Shown in pieces: positions 15,693 through 24,192 of a stretch of 64,000 nt of DNA (positions within the stretch are counted from its first letter, which is position 1; each line of letters starts with the position of its first letter). The stretch comes from an uncultured Bacteroidales bacterium (GTDB lineage: Bacteria; Bacteroidota; Bacteroidia; Bacteroidales; P3). The stretch spans positions 1 to 64,000 of the forward strand of contig ONJY01000010.1 in the NCBI GenBank assembly GCA_900318275.1, written 5' to 3'. A program made the translations under genes and the position numbers. The notes below the pieces were generated by a model that did not search any database, was not told the origin of the DNA, and saw nothing but the letters and a program-made list of their open reading frames with translations.

Positions 15693-17510
15693 CTACTTTC
15701 GACGAACACCTTTCCCTAATCCACTGTTACCCAAGAGTTTAGAAACATACTCTGAGAGGCCTTTGCGGCGGAGCGAGGCGATGATTTCGCGCTGCTCCTC
15801 GGGCTTGTAGAAGAAGAAGAGACGACGCTGGTCGGCCTTGTCGGCAGGGGTGGTGGCCACATAGACGGGCTTGAGGGTGGCGGGGTCGATGCCGGTGTAG
15901 TACATCTCAGTGCTGAGGGTCATGGGTGTGGGTGTGAAGTCCTGTATCTGCTCGAGGCGGTAGCCCATCTGCTTCATTTCCAACGCCAGCTCCGCCATGT
16001 CCTGCAGCCTGCAGCCGGGGTGAGAGCTGATGAAGTAAGGGATGAGCTGGTACTTCAGCCCAGCCTGACGGCATATCTCTGTGAATCGGCGTTTTGTCTC
16101 GCGGAAGAGCTCAAATGGGGGCTTGCGCATGAGAGCGAGGACGTGGTCGGAGGTGTGTTCCGGTGCCACCTTGAGGCGGCCGGAGGTGTGGTTGACGACC
16201 ACTTGGCGGAAGTATTGCCATCCACCGTTGTCGTCGGTGAAGAGGTCGCACCGGATGCCGCTGCCGACGTAGAGATGCTTCACCTTGGGGTTGGCAGCCA
16301 CCTTGCGAAGCAGTTCTATCATGGGCCGGTGGTCGCTGTCGAGGTTTTTGCACATTGTGGGCATGGAGCAGCTGTAGCGGCTGCAACGGCGGCATAGCTC
16401 AGGGTTCTTGCCACGCATGCGCCACATGTTGGCGGAGGGGCCGCCGAGGTCAGTGAGCACACCGTGGAAATCAGGATCTTGTGTGATGAGGTTTACCTCA
16501 TTGAGTATCGACATCTCGCTGCGGCTGGCTATCTGCTTGCCCTGGTGGGCGCTGATGGTGCAGAAGGAGCAGCCGCCAAAGCATCCGCGGTGGGTGTTGA
16601 CGCTCCAGCGAATCATCTCGAAGGCTGGTATGGGTCCGCGCTTGCGGTACTTGGGGTGCGGCAGCCTCATGTAGGGCATGTCGAAGGAGGCATCGACTTC
16701 GTCTGTGGTCATGGGGGGCTCGGGCGGGTTGACGACGACGTATCGGTCGGCGTGACGCTGGACGAGGGTGACACATTCAATCTTGTTGCTTTCCTCGTCT
16801 ATGATATAGTAATTCTCGGCCTCGGCGCACTTGCTTTTCTGACACTCTTCAAAGGAATGAAGTTCTATGAAGTCACTCTTAACTTTTAACTCATAACTCT
16901 TAACTGCATAAGCCACCTGCGGCAAACTGTAGCAGGCCTCGATGCCTTTGCCTTCGTCGAGGAGGCGTGCAATCTTGAGGGTGGTGCGCTCGCCCATGCC
17001 GTAGTTGAGGAGGTCGGCAGGGGTGTCTATCAAGATGCTGGGGAAGAGGCGGTCGTCCCAGTAGTCGTAATGCGCCAGGCGGCGCATGGAGGCCTCGATG
17101 CCGGCCATGATGACGGGCACGTCGGGGTAGAGTTGTTTCAGTATTCGCGTGTATACGTATGTCGCCCTGTCGGGGCGGAATCCTGCCTGTCCGCCGGGGG
17201 TGTAGGCGTCGTCGTGACGCAGACGGCGTGCGGCTGTGTAGTGGTTCACCATACTGTCCATAGCGCCGGAGGTGACGCCGAAGAAGAGTCTGGGGGCGCC
17301 GAACTTGCGGAAGTCGCGCAGGTCGTCGCGCCAGTTGGGCTGTGGGATGATGGCCACTTTGTACCCCGCCGCCTCCAGCGTCCTCCCGATGACAGCAGTG
17401 CCGAACGAGGGGTGGTCGATGTAGGCATCGCCCGTTACGAGCACAACGTCGACCTGCTCCCACCCGAGGCGCTTGACCTCGTCCAACGTTATCGGCAAAA
17501 AATGCGGCAT
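15693..17510 (-). CDS. ygiQ: YgiQ family radical SAM protein
   Basis: A 605-residue protein with the YgiQ layout: an N-terminal domain starting MPHFLPITLDEVKRLGW, a SGAMDSMVNHYTAARR motif near 82, VIMAGIEASMRR near 140, and the radical SAM site HRGCFGGCSFC (three Cys in CxxxCxxC) near 315. The C-terminal part holds a second Cys cluster (CRRCSRYSCSMP). The reaction of YgiQ is unknown. At 16877-16904 four degenerate heptads (TCTTAAC type) are translated in frame as part of a loop insert (VKSYELKVKSDF), a segment that is more AT-rich than the rest. The gene ends at repeat element copy 1, and its start is adjacent to the polyferredoxin gene. Confidence 0.88.
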   Translation of the reverse strand: MPHFLPITLDEVKRLGWEQVDVVLVTGDAYIDHPSFGTAVIGRTLEAAGYKVAIIPQPNWRDDLRDFRKFGAPRLFFGVTSGAMDSMVNHYTAARRLRHDDAYTPGGQAGFRPDRATYVYTRILKQLYPDVPVIMAGIEASMRRLAHYDYWDDRLFPSILIDTPADLLNYGMGERTTLKIARLLDEGKGIEACYSLPQVAYAVKSYELKVKSDFIELHSFEECQKSKCAEAENYYIIDEESNKIECVTLVQRHADRYVVVNPPEPPMTTDEVDASFDMPYMRLPHPKYRKRGPIPAFEMIRWSVNTHRGCFGGCSFCTISAHQGKQIASRSEMSILNEVNLITQDPDFHGVLTDLGGPSANMWRMRGKNPELCRRCSRYSCSMPTMCKNLDSDHRPMIELLRKVAANPKVKHLYVGSGIRCDLFTDDNGGWQYFRQVVVNHTSGRLKVAPEHTSDHVLALMRKPPFELFRETKRRFTEICRQAGLKYQLIPYFISSHPGCRLQDMAELALEMKQMGYRLEQIQDFTPTPMTLSTEMYYTGIDPATLKPVYVATTPADKADQRRLFFFYKPEEQREIIASLRRKGLSEYVSKLLGNSGLGKGVRRK

Positions 17511-17511
17511 A

Positions 17512-18330
17512 TCATTTCAAGGCTTTTACAGGACATTCGCGGGTGCAGTTGTGGCAGAGGATGCACTCGGTGGCGTTCTTGCGCTTGCGCGAATCGCTGT
17601 TCACCTCCACGTCCATGGGGCAGACCTCACGGCACTTGCCGCAGTGGATGCACCTGTCTTCGTCGAAGCGGATGCGAAGCAACGAATAGCGCGTCAAGGG
17701 TTTGAGGAATACCGTCACCGGACAGATGTACTTGCAGAAGGCGCGGTTGTCGCAGAAGGCTACGGCCAGTGCGATACCCACAACATAATAGACGATGTTG
17801 CCAAAGATGAACAGGCGGAACATCACCGACGGGGTGGCTTTGCCCAGCAGGAATAGCAATCCGACAAGCGCCAGCGAGAGTCCAAAGACGATATAGCGGA
17901 TGAACCCAATGCGTTTGCGGGGACCTTGCGGACGTTTGTAGGGCAGGAGGTCAAGCACCATGGCCGTCCAGCAGGCATAGCCGCACCAGCCTCGGCCGAA
18001 AAACAGGGGGCCGAATATCTTGGCGATGGCATAATGCAGGGTGCCAGCCCCAACGACGCCGGATAAGAGGTAGTACCAGAAGCCCTCTATCTGCATGTTC
18101 TCGTGGCAGATAAGACCCAAGAACACTAGGATATATAATCCTACTGTGAATTGCACGAATAGCCTTGCATGACGCCAGCCCGATGCCGTCAAAGCCGCCC
18201 CGATACCAAGACAAAGGCCTATATAACCAAAGTTCAACAGGAAAAAGAGGTTGCCTGAGGAAAGATATAGAACAAAGGCGATAACAGCAAAAACTGCAAA
18301 CAACAATACGGCTGTCCTGTACTTCTTCAT
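17512..18330 (-). CDS. Membrane-bound polyferredoxin, NapH/CcoG-like 4Fe-4S protein
   Basis: The start is taken at MKKYRTAVLLFAVFAVIAF (18330); the frame extends to 18465 but that part lies across the pgk terminator. About five membrane helices span 5-200. GRGWCGYACWTAM holds the first of two CxxxCP-like loops (the second is CKYICPVTVF). The C-terminus has two classical [4Fe-4S] motifs, CIHCGKCREVCP and CILCHNCTRECP. It should carry electrons across or along the inner membrane. The partner is not evident. The stop is one base away from the ygiQ start, so the two genes are co-transcribed. Confidence 0.82.
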   Translation of the reverse strand: MKKYRTAVLLFAVFAVIAFVLYLSSGNLFFLLNFGYIGLCLGIGAALTASGWRHARLFVQFTVGLYILVFLGLICHENMQIEGFWYYLLSGVVGAGTLHYAIAKIFGPLFFGRGWCGYACWTAMVLDLLPYKRPQGPRKRIGFIRYIVFGLSLALVGLLFLLGKATPSVMFRLFIFGNIVYYVVGIALAVAFCDNRAFCKYICPVTVFLKPLTRYSLLRIRFDEDRCIHCGKCREVCPMDVEVNSDSRKRKNATECILCHNCTRECPVKALK

Positions 18331-18345
18331 TGCAAAATACAATAT

Positions 18346-18385
18346 ACAAAAAAGGTGCGGCAGACCTATAATCATACCGCACCTT
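18346..18385 (-). terminator. Terminator after pgk
   Basis: A 9-bp perfect stem (AAGGTGCGG with CCGCACCTT, 18352-18360 and 18377-18385) followed on the minus strand by six T residues. It lies 13 bases after the pgk stop and before the polyferredoxin start. Confidence 0.85.
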
Positions 18386-18397
18386 GGGGGGTAGCGA

Positions 18398-19594
18398 TTA
18401 GTCCTGGATGGCTTTGATGCCGGGGAGGACCTTGCCTTCGAGGTATTCGAGCATGGCACCGCCACCGGTGGAGACGTAGCTCATCTGGTCGGCGAGGTGC
18501 ATCTGCTTGACGGCAGCCACGGAGTCGCCACCGCCGACAGCAGCGAAGCAGCCCTGCTTGCAGGCTTCGGCGACGCTCTTGGCGATGTGGTTGGTGCCCT
18601 TGGCGAAGGTCTCAAGCTCGAAGACGCCTGCAGGACCATTCCAGAGAATGGTCTTGGAGGCCATAATGATGTCGTGGATGGCCTTGCAGCTCTCGGGGCC
18701 GCAGTCCATGCTCTCCCAGCCGTCGGGAACCTCGCCGGAGGGGACAATCTTGGTGTTGGCGTCGTTGCCGAACTTGTCGCCGATGACGGAATCGACGGGC
18801 AGGTAATACTTGACGCCCTTCTCGTCCATGCGGTGCATGAGTTCGCGAGCCAGGTCGAGCTTGTCGTCCTCGCAGATGGAGTTGCCAATGCGGCCGCCGA
18901 GGGCCTTGGTGAAGGTGTAGCGCATGCCGCCGATGATGACCATGTTGTCGACTTTGTCGAGGAGGTTCTCGAGGATGCCTATCTTGCTGCTGACCTTGGA
19001 GCCGCCGATGATGGCGGTGAAGGGACGCGGCGGGTTCTGCATGAGCTTCTCGAGGTTGCGTACCTCGTTCTCCATGAGGAAGCCGAAGTATTTGTCGTTG
19101 GGGAAGAAGCGGGCGATGACGGCGGTGGAGGAGTGCTCGCGGTGGGCGGCGCCGAAGGCGTCGTTGATGTAGCAGTCGCCGAGGGCGGCGAGCTGGCGGG
19201 CGAGGTCTTCGCCGCCTTTGGTCTCTTCGGGGTAGAAGCGGATGTTCTCGAGGAGCATCACCTCGCCACCCTTCAGTTCTTTGGCCATCTGCTCGGGTTT
19301 GCCGCTGCCGAGGAGTTCCTGGGTGAACTTCACGGGACGGTTGACGAGGGTCTCAAGGTATTTGGCCACGGGTTCGAGGGTCAGTTCGGGCTCGAAGCCG
19401 CCTTTCTTGGGACGGCCGAAGTGGGCCATGATGATGATGGCGGCGCCGTCGCGGAGGAGTTTCTCGATGGTGGGCATCGACTCGCGCATGCGGGTGTCGT
19501 CGGTGATCTGCTTCTGGTCGTTCATAGGAACGTTGAAGTCAACGCGCAGCAGTACCTTACGGCCTGCGAAATTGATATCTTTGATACTTTTCAT
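18398..19594 (-). CDS. pgk: Phosphoglycerate kinase
   Basis: A 398-residue glycolytic kinase that interconverts 1,3-bisphosphoglycerate/ADP and 3-phosphoglycerate/ATP. The N-domain substrate motifs RVDFNVPM (17-24), DDTRMRESMPT and MAHFGRPK (56-63) are present. The C-domain nucleotide loop is seen in IIGGSKVSSKIGILENL and AAVGGGDSVAAVKQM, and the C-terminus has STGGGAMLEYLEGK. Length is normal. A terminator follows; 57 bases separate its start from the atpB stop. Confidence 0.97.
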   Translation of the reverse strand: MKSIKDINFAGRKVLLRVDFNVPMNDQKQITDDTRMRESMPTIEKLLRDGAAIIIMAHFGRPKKGGFEPELTLEPVAKYLETLVNRPVKFTQELLGSGKPEQMAKELKGGEVMLLENIRFYPEETKGGEDLARQLAALGDCYINDAFGAAHREHSSTAVIARFFPNDKYFGFLMENEVRNLEKLMQNPPRPFTAIIGGSKVSSKIGILENLLDKVDNMVIIGGMRYTFTKALGGRIGNSICEDDKLDLARELMHRMDEKGVKYYLPVDSVIGDKFGNDANTKIVPSGEVPDGWESMDCGPESCKAIHDIIMASKTILWNGPAGVFELETFAKGTNHIAKSVAEACKQGCFAAVGGGDSVAAVKQMHLADQMSYVSTGGGAMLEYLEGKVLPGIKAIQD

Positions 19595-19651
19595 GGGTAT
19601 GATGATTTATTGGGTTATTCTGCATGATGAGGCTGTTCACTTCATTGCTTT

Positions 19652-20740
19652 TTATTTGTCTGTGTTCACGTCCCCGTGCCGGGGTTCGGCGACGGCCATA
19701 CCAATGTAGAGGGCTGTGAGCATGGTGAAGACGAAGGCCTGGATGTAGGCCACCAGGCACTCAAGCAGCGAGATGAAGACGCTGAAGAGGACGCTTACCA
19801 CGCTGACGGCGCCGCCGACGGCCATACCGAAGAGGTTGCTGAGGATGAAGATGATGACAATGAAGCCGAGGATGACGATATGGCCGGCCGTCATGTTGGC
19901 GAATAGTCGTATCATCAGCACTATGGGCTTGGTGAAGACACCCACCAGCTCGACTACGGGCATCAACGGGAAGACCTTGAGCCAGGCGGGCACGCCGGGG
20001 GTGTTGAAGATGTCTGTCCAGTAATGGCGGTTGCCGCTGATGTTGGTGATGAGGAAGGTGATAACGGCGAGGGTGGCGGTGACAGCGATATTGCCTGTGA
20101 TGTTGGCACCTGCGGGGAAGAAAGGTATGAGGCCGAGGATGTTGCAGAAAAAGATGAAGAAGAAGAGCGTCAGCAGATAAGGCAGGTAGCGTTCGTAGCG
20201 CTTCTCCCCTATCATCGGCTTGGCGATGCTGTCGCGCACAAAGACGACAAGCATCTCCACGAGGCTCTGCAGACCGTGGGGGGCCTGGTTAGGACGCTTC
20301 TTGTAGCCGGCACGGGCTATGAACACGATGACCAGCAGCAGGATGACGGCAATGATGATGGCCGCCGCCGTCTTGGTGATGCTCAGGTCGAGTGGCTTCC
20401 GCCCTGTGAGGTTGCCGGCTTCGTCGACACACACTATCTCCTCCTTCTCGGCGCCGCCACCGACGAGACGATAGCCGTTGTAGTCGGCGTGGCCGTGATG
20501 GAAGCGTGAGGACATGAAGACATCGAGCCGGCCGTCGTTCCAGAGTATTACCGGCAGCGGGATGGCGACAGCATGCTCTGCACCGTCGCTCGTCTTGTAG
20601 TCGAACATGTGCCACGAATGGGCGTCGGTGACGTGTCCGATGATCATCGAACCCGGGTCGAAGGACTCTTCTTCGGCATGAGTAGCGACGGGAGCCGCCA
20701 ACAGCAGCGCCGCCACAAGAATATGAAACAGATTCTTCAT
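19652..20740 (-). CDS. atpB: F-type ATP synthase subunit a
   Basis: A 362-residue membrane subunit of the F0 proton channel. It has a signal peptide (to about THAEE) and a periplasmic extension of about 110 residues before the membrane core, as is usual in Bacteroidota. The essential Arg is in IVLMIRLFANMTAGH, and the last helices contain LLECLVAYIQAFVFTMLTALYIGMA. The usual neighbours (atpE, atpF, atpH, atpA, atpG) are not downstream; pgk follows instead. A small DNA-binding-like gene lies 2 bases upstream. Confidence 0.93.
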   Translation of the reverse strand: MKNLFHILVAALLLAAPVATHAEEESFDPGSMIIGHVTDAHSWHMFDYKTSDGAEHAVAIPLPVILWNDGRLDVFMSSRFHHGHADYNGYRLVGGGAEKEEIVCVDEAGNLTGRKPLDLSITKTAAAIIIAVILLLVIVFIARAGYKKRPNQAPHGLQSLVEMLVVFVRDSIAKPMIGEKRYERYLPYLLTLFFFIFFCNILGLIPFFPAGANITGNIAVTATLAVITFLITNISGNRHYWTDIFNTPGVPAWLKVFPLMPVVELVGVFTKPIVLMIRLFANMTAGHIVILGFIVIIFILSNLFGMAVGGAVSVVSVLFSVFISLLECLVAYIQAFVFTMLTALYIGMAVAEPRHGDVNTDK

Positions 20741-20742
20741 AT

Positions 20743-21000
20743 CTACTCCTTGGTATTAACCTTTGCGGTGTTGTTGAAAATGTCTATCTGGACAGAGTCG
20801 AACAGCCTCAGCTGCTTCTCATCGGTGTTGTCGATGTGGACCCCTGCGGCAGCATCTTTGAGACCGTGACGCACCAGACGGGCCAGCGCCGTAGGTCTGT
20901 CGACACCACTCTGGGCGGCATAGACAGACAGACGGCGCATCTCGCACTCGTTGAGCGTCACTACGTACCTCTTCAGCTTGGGCTTTTCGGGCTTTTTCAC
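20743..21000 (-). CDS. Small ribbon-helix-helix-like protein
   Basis: An 85-residue protein. After a basic start (KKPEKPKLKR) comes a strand, YVVTLNE, then two helices (CEMRRLSVYAAQSG, DRPTALARLVRHGLK), which is the order of a ribbon-helix-helix DNA-binding domain. The acidic tail is unlike known regulators. It ends 2 bases before atpB, so the two are co-transcribed. In many Bacteroidota a small gene sits before atpB, but it is usually a membrane protein, which this is not. Function not known. Confidence 0.55.
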   Translation of the reverse strand: MKKPEKPKLKRYVVTLNECEMRRLSVYAAQSGVDRPTALARLVRHGLKDAAAGVHIDNTDEKQLRLFDSVQIDIFNNTAKVNTKE

Positions 21001-21004
21001 CTTT

Positions 21005-21032
21005 ACCTTACTCTTAACGGGTTACTCTTAAC
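21005..21032 (-). repeat. Heptad repeat at the end of the DUF2723 gene
   Basis: Four 7-base units (ACCTTAC, TCTTAAC, GGGTTAC, TCTTAAC on the plus strand). The stop codon of the DUF2723 gene (21028-21030) lies inside the last unit. Confidence 0.8.
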
Positions 21033-24000
21033 TGTTGAAACGTCCGAGGACGTCGTCGGCTTTGGCAGCACGTTCGTTGTCGCCCATCGTACGACGGGCC
21101 ACATCGGAGAGAAGCGACATAATCTGCAGGTCGCTCTGCAGCGTACCGCGCACACCGGCAGCCTTGTCGCCACGGAAGGTAGCCAGATAGCCCAGCTCAT
21201 CGTTGTAGTACTTGAAGGCGGCATCCCAGAGTTCCTGAGCTTTCTCTATGCCATACACCTTCTTGTATAGGTCCACAACATCGACACGCGTGCTGCCGGT
21301 GACGATATACACGGCATATACGTCTATCGGGAAGTTGGGGGCCGGGAAGAAATGCTGGCTGAGATCGAGCAGTCCTTTGGCTTTGTCCACATTGCCCGAC
21401 TGATACTCGTCGTTGGCGAGCAGCATCAGCGACTGGCGCTGCACGGTGCCCATGTTGAGGCTTATCGGGTCCACATAGATGTCGCTGTTCAAGTTGCCCC
21501 ACTTCAGCGGCTCGCCGTCGACACCCTTGAGGAAGTAGTCGGCCGAGCGGAGAGTGTAGCGCGACCCACGGCGCGGATAAGGCAGAATCTTGTGATTCAT
21601 ACCGTCCTGCACGGTGTAGCTATATATCAACGGGAACACATCCTTGATGTAGCCTGGGTTCATGATGTTGATGTCGCGCATGAAGCGGTTGGTACCCAGA
21701 ATGTCGAGTATCATCATCTCATGGCGGTAGAGGGCCTGCTTGCCAATCTCCCAACGGATGACAGGGTTGACGCTGTCGGCCATATCGGCAGGGATGACGC
21801 CGGCCTGCACCAGGGCGGGTATGTCGAGTGTTATCTTGAAGCGCTTGGTGGGTACATACATGAACTCCTGACCACTGCGCTGGTCACGAATCGTGAAGCG
21901 GTCCGGATGGTCGCGCAGCATACCGAGCACGTCGGTCACCTCAAGGTAGTCGGCCGAACGGTCCATCACATAGAACACATCCTGACCCAAGCCGTAGTAT
22001 TCTTTAGGTAGCGTGAAGGGCAGCGCATCGCCTTCGTAGAGCTTGTTGAACAGCTGCTCCACATACCAGTACATGCCGCTGAGCGTATAGTTCAGTATGC
22101 GCACATCGGTGCGAGTGCCTTCTACCTCCTGTGCGTACCACAGCGGGAAGGTGTCGTTGTCGCCGAAGGTTATCAGTATGCCGTTCTTGTTGATGCTCTT
22201 CAGGTAGTTCTGCGCAAAATCGCGTGCCGCCGTCTTCTGCGAGCGGTCGTGGTCGTCCCAGTTCTCGGCGGCCATCAGGCACGGTACCGCAGCCATACAC
22301 ACCACAAACACCACAGGCATCACCACCTTGTAGGCTCGGGGAGCGCCAGCCTCTTTGTCTGCGGGGACACCCCGCTTCTTGAACAGGCCGCTTATCCACT
22401 CCGCCAGTGCCAGCACTCCGAAGCCTATCCAGATGGCATAGAAGCTGAACGAGCCCACGAAGGCATAGTCACGCTCACGCGGCTGCTTGGGCGGCATGTT
22501 CAGGTAGATGGCAATGGCCAATCCCGTCATGAAGAACATGATGAACACGATGAACGCATCCTTCGGGTGCTTACGTATGTGATATATCAGGCCGATGATA
22601 CCCAGCAGCAACGGCAGCATGTAGTACTTGTTGCGCGCCTTGTTGTTCTCCATCGTCTCCGGCAGGTTGTCCTGCGGCCCCAGACGGCTCTCGTCGATAA
22701 ACTTGATGCCGCTTATCCAGTTGCCGCTCAGGTAGTCACGCGTACCGTCGTCGTTGAAGTAATGGCCCTGTATGTCGTTCTGCCTTCCGGCAAAATTCCA
22801 CATGAAGTAGCGCCAGTACATCCAGCCGAGCTGGTAACGGTTGAAGAACTTCAGGTTCTGGCTGCCCGAGGGGCGCTGGTCGCCGTACACCTTGCCGGCC
22901 CAGTACTCGTAGAAGCGCGGATGGTCACGTTTCGTGTCGTCGCTCCACATCCTCGGGAACACGCCAGTGTGTTTCTCGTTGTATATGTACTTCTGCGCAT
23001 GGGCGGCAACGATATAGCGGTCCTTGCCGTTCTCGCTCTTGCCGCGCACATACTTAGTATAGCCGTCCTTCACACCCGTCGGCGCACCGGCGGTGTAGAA
23101 CTGACCCGTGAACAACGGCGTGTCGCCATACTGCTCGCGACCAAGATAGGCACGCATCGCAACAGCATCCTTCGGCGCATTCTCGTTCAGCGGCGTGTTC
23201 GTGTTGGCACGTATCACCAGCACAAAGAACGTCGAGTAGCCGATCACAAGCATGGCGAAGCTCAGTATTGCGGCATTCAGTATCGGCTTATGCTTCTTCT
23301 GTGTGAACCACAGTCCCCACACTACCAGCGCGGCCAGCAGTGTGAAGAAGAATATCGTGCCGCTATTGAACGGCAGACCGAGCGTGTTGACAAAGAACAC
23401 ATCCACCGCCGAGTCCACATTCACAATGCCCGGAATGATGCCCCACAGGATGACGCCCAGCGTTATCACGCTCAGCACACCCGTCACGATGAAACCTTTC
23501 CAGGTAGTCTTCGGCCACTTCTTGAAATACACAACATAGAAAATCGCAGGCACCGTCAGCAGGTTCAGCAGGTGCACTCCGATGGCCACACCCACCAGCA
23601 GACTGATCAGTATCAGCCACCGCATGGCGTGGGCATCCTCGCTCTGCTCCTCCCACTTCAGTATGGCCCAGAACACCAGTGCTGTGAAGAACGAGCTCAT
23701 AGCGTACACCTCACCCTCCACTGCCGAGAACCAGAACGTGTCGCTGAAACAGTAGGCCAAGCTTCCCACCACACCGGCGGCAAAGACACCCCACGTCCTC
23801 CAGTCCTTCAGGCTCGGATTCTTCGGGTCGGGCAGCAAGTGCTTGCCCAGCAGCGTTATCGCCCAGAACAGGAACAGTATCGTCAATCCGCTGCACACAG
23901 CCGACATCACATTCACAGCGTGCGCCGCCGTCGCCGGGCTGCTGAACAGCGAGAACAGACGGCCCACAAGCTGGAACGTCGGTGCTCCCGGAGGGTGACC

Positions 24001-24144
24001 CACTTGAAGTTTCACGGCGGTGCTTATATACTCACCGCAATCCCACCACGACGCCGTAGCCTCCGCCGTCATGATGTACACAGCACAGGCAATGAGTCCT
24101 ATGACCCAGCCAATGATGTTGTTTGCCAGATGATACTGTTTCAT
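21028..24144 (-). CDS. DUF2723 family polytopic membrane protein (glycosyltransferase-like)
   Basis: A 1038-residue protein. The N-terminal signature ATASWWDCGEYISTAVKLQVGHPPGAP (28-54) is typical of DUF2723/TMEM260-type proteins, which resemble GT-C protein O-mannosyltransferases; Asp35 and Glu38 are at the position of the catalytic acid. About 12 membrane helices follow to about 640, then a periplasmic C-terminal domain of about 400 residues (ITFGDNDTFPLWYAQEVEGTR near 680). Such proteins may glycosylate exported proteins, but the substrate is unproven. The gene lies alone between the small RHH gene and arginine deiminase; its stop is inside a heptad repeat. Confidence 0.83.
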   Translation of the reverse strand: MKQYHLANNIIGWVIGLIACAVYIMTAEATASWWDCGEYISTAVKLQVGHPPGAPTFQLVGRLFSLFSSPATAAHAVNVMSAVCSGLTILFLFWAITLLGKHLLPDPKNPSLKDWRTWGVFAAGVVGSLAYCFSDTFWFSAVEGEVYAMSSFFTALVFWAILKWEEQSEDAHAMRWLILISLLVGVAIGVHLLNLLTVPAIFYVVYFKKWPKTTWKGFIVTGVLSVITLGVILWGIIPGIVNVDSAVDVFFVNTLGLPFNSGTIFFFTLLAALVVWGLWFTQKKHKPILNAAILSFAMLVIGYSTFFVLVIRANTNTPLNENAPKDAVAMRAYLGREQYGDTPLFTGQFYTAGAPTGVKDGYTKYVRGKSENGKDRYIVAAHAQKYIYNEKHTGVFPRMWSDDTKRDHPRFYEYWAGKVYGDQRPSGSQNLKFFNRYQLGWMYWRYFMWNFAGRQNDIQGHYFNDDGTRDYLSGNWISGIKFIDESRLGPQDNLPETMENNKARNKYYMLPLLLGIIGLIYHIRKHPKDAFIVFIMFFMTGLAIAIYLNMPPKQPRERDYAFVGSFSFYAIWIGFGVLALAEWISGLFKKRGVPADKEAGAPRAYKVVMPVVFVVCMAAVPCLMAAENWDDHDRSQKTAARDFAQNYLKSINKNGILITFGDNDTFPLWYAQEVEGTRTDVRILNYTLSGMYWYVEQLFNKLYEGDALPFTLPKEYYGLGQDVFYVMDRSADYLEVTDVLGMLRDHPDRFTIRDQRSGQEFMYVPTKRFKITLDIPALVQAGVIPADMADSVNPVIRWEIGKQALYRHEMMILDILGTNRFMRDINIMNPGYIKDVFPLIYSYTVQDGMNHKILPYPRRGSRYTLRSADYFLKGVDGEPLKWGNLNSDIYVDPISLNMGTVQRQSLMLLANDEYQSGNVDKAKGLLDLSQHFFPAPNFPIDVYAVYIVTGSTRVDVVDLYKKVYGIEKAQELWDAAFKYYNDELGYLATFRGDKAAGVRGTLQSDLQIMSLLSDVARRTMGDNERAAKADDVLGRFNS

Positions 24145-24192
24145 CGTTTAGATATTGTTTGTTGTTTCTTTCCTTTTACTTTGTCTTCTCAA

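Noticed and set aside
17512..18465. Longer start (18465) for the polyferredoxin gene
   Set aside because: The extra 45 residues would be encoded by the pgk terminator and the end of pgk; the Met at 18330 starts a normal membrane protein.
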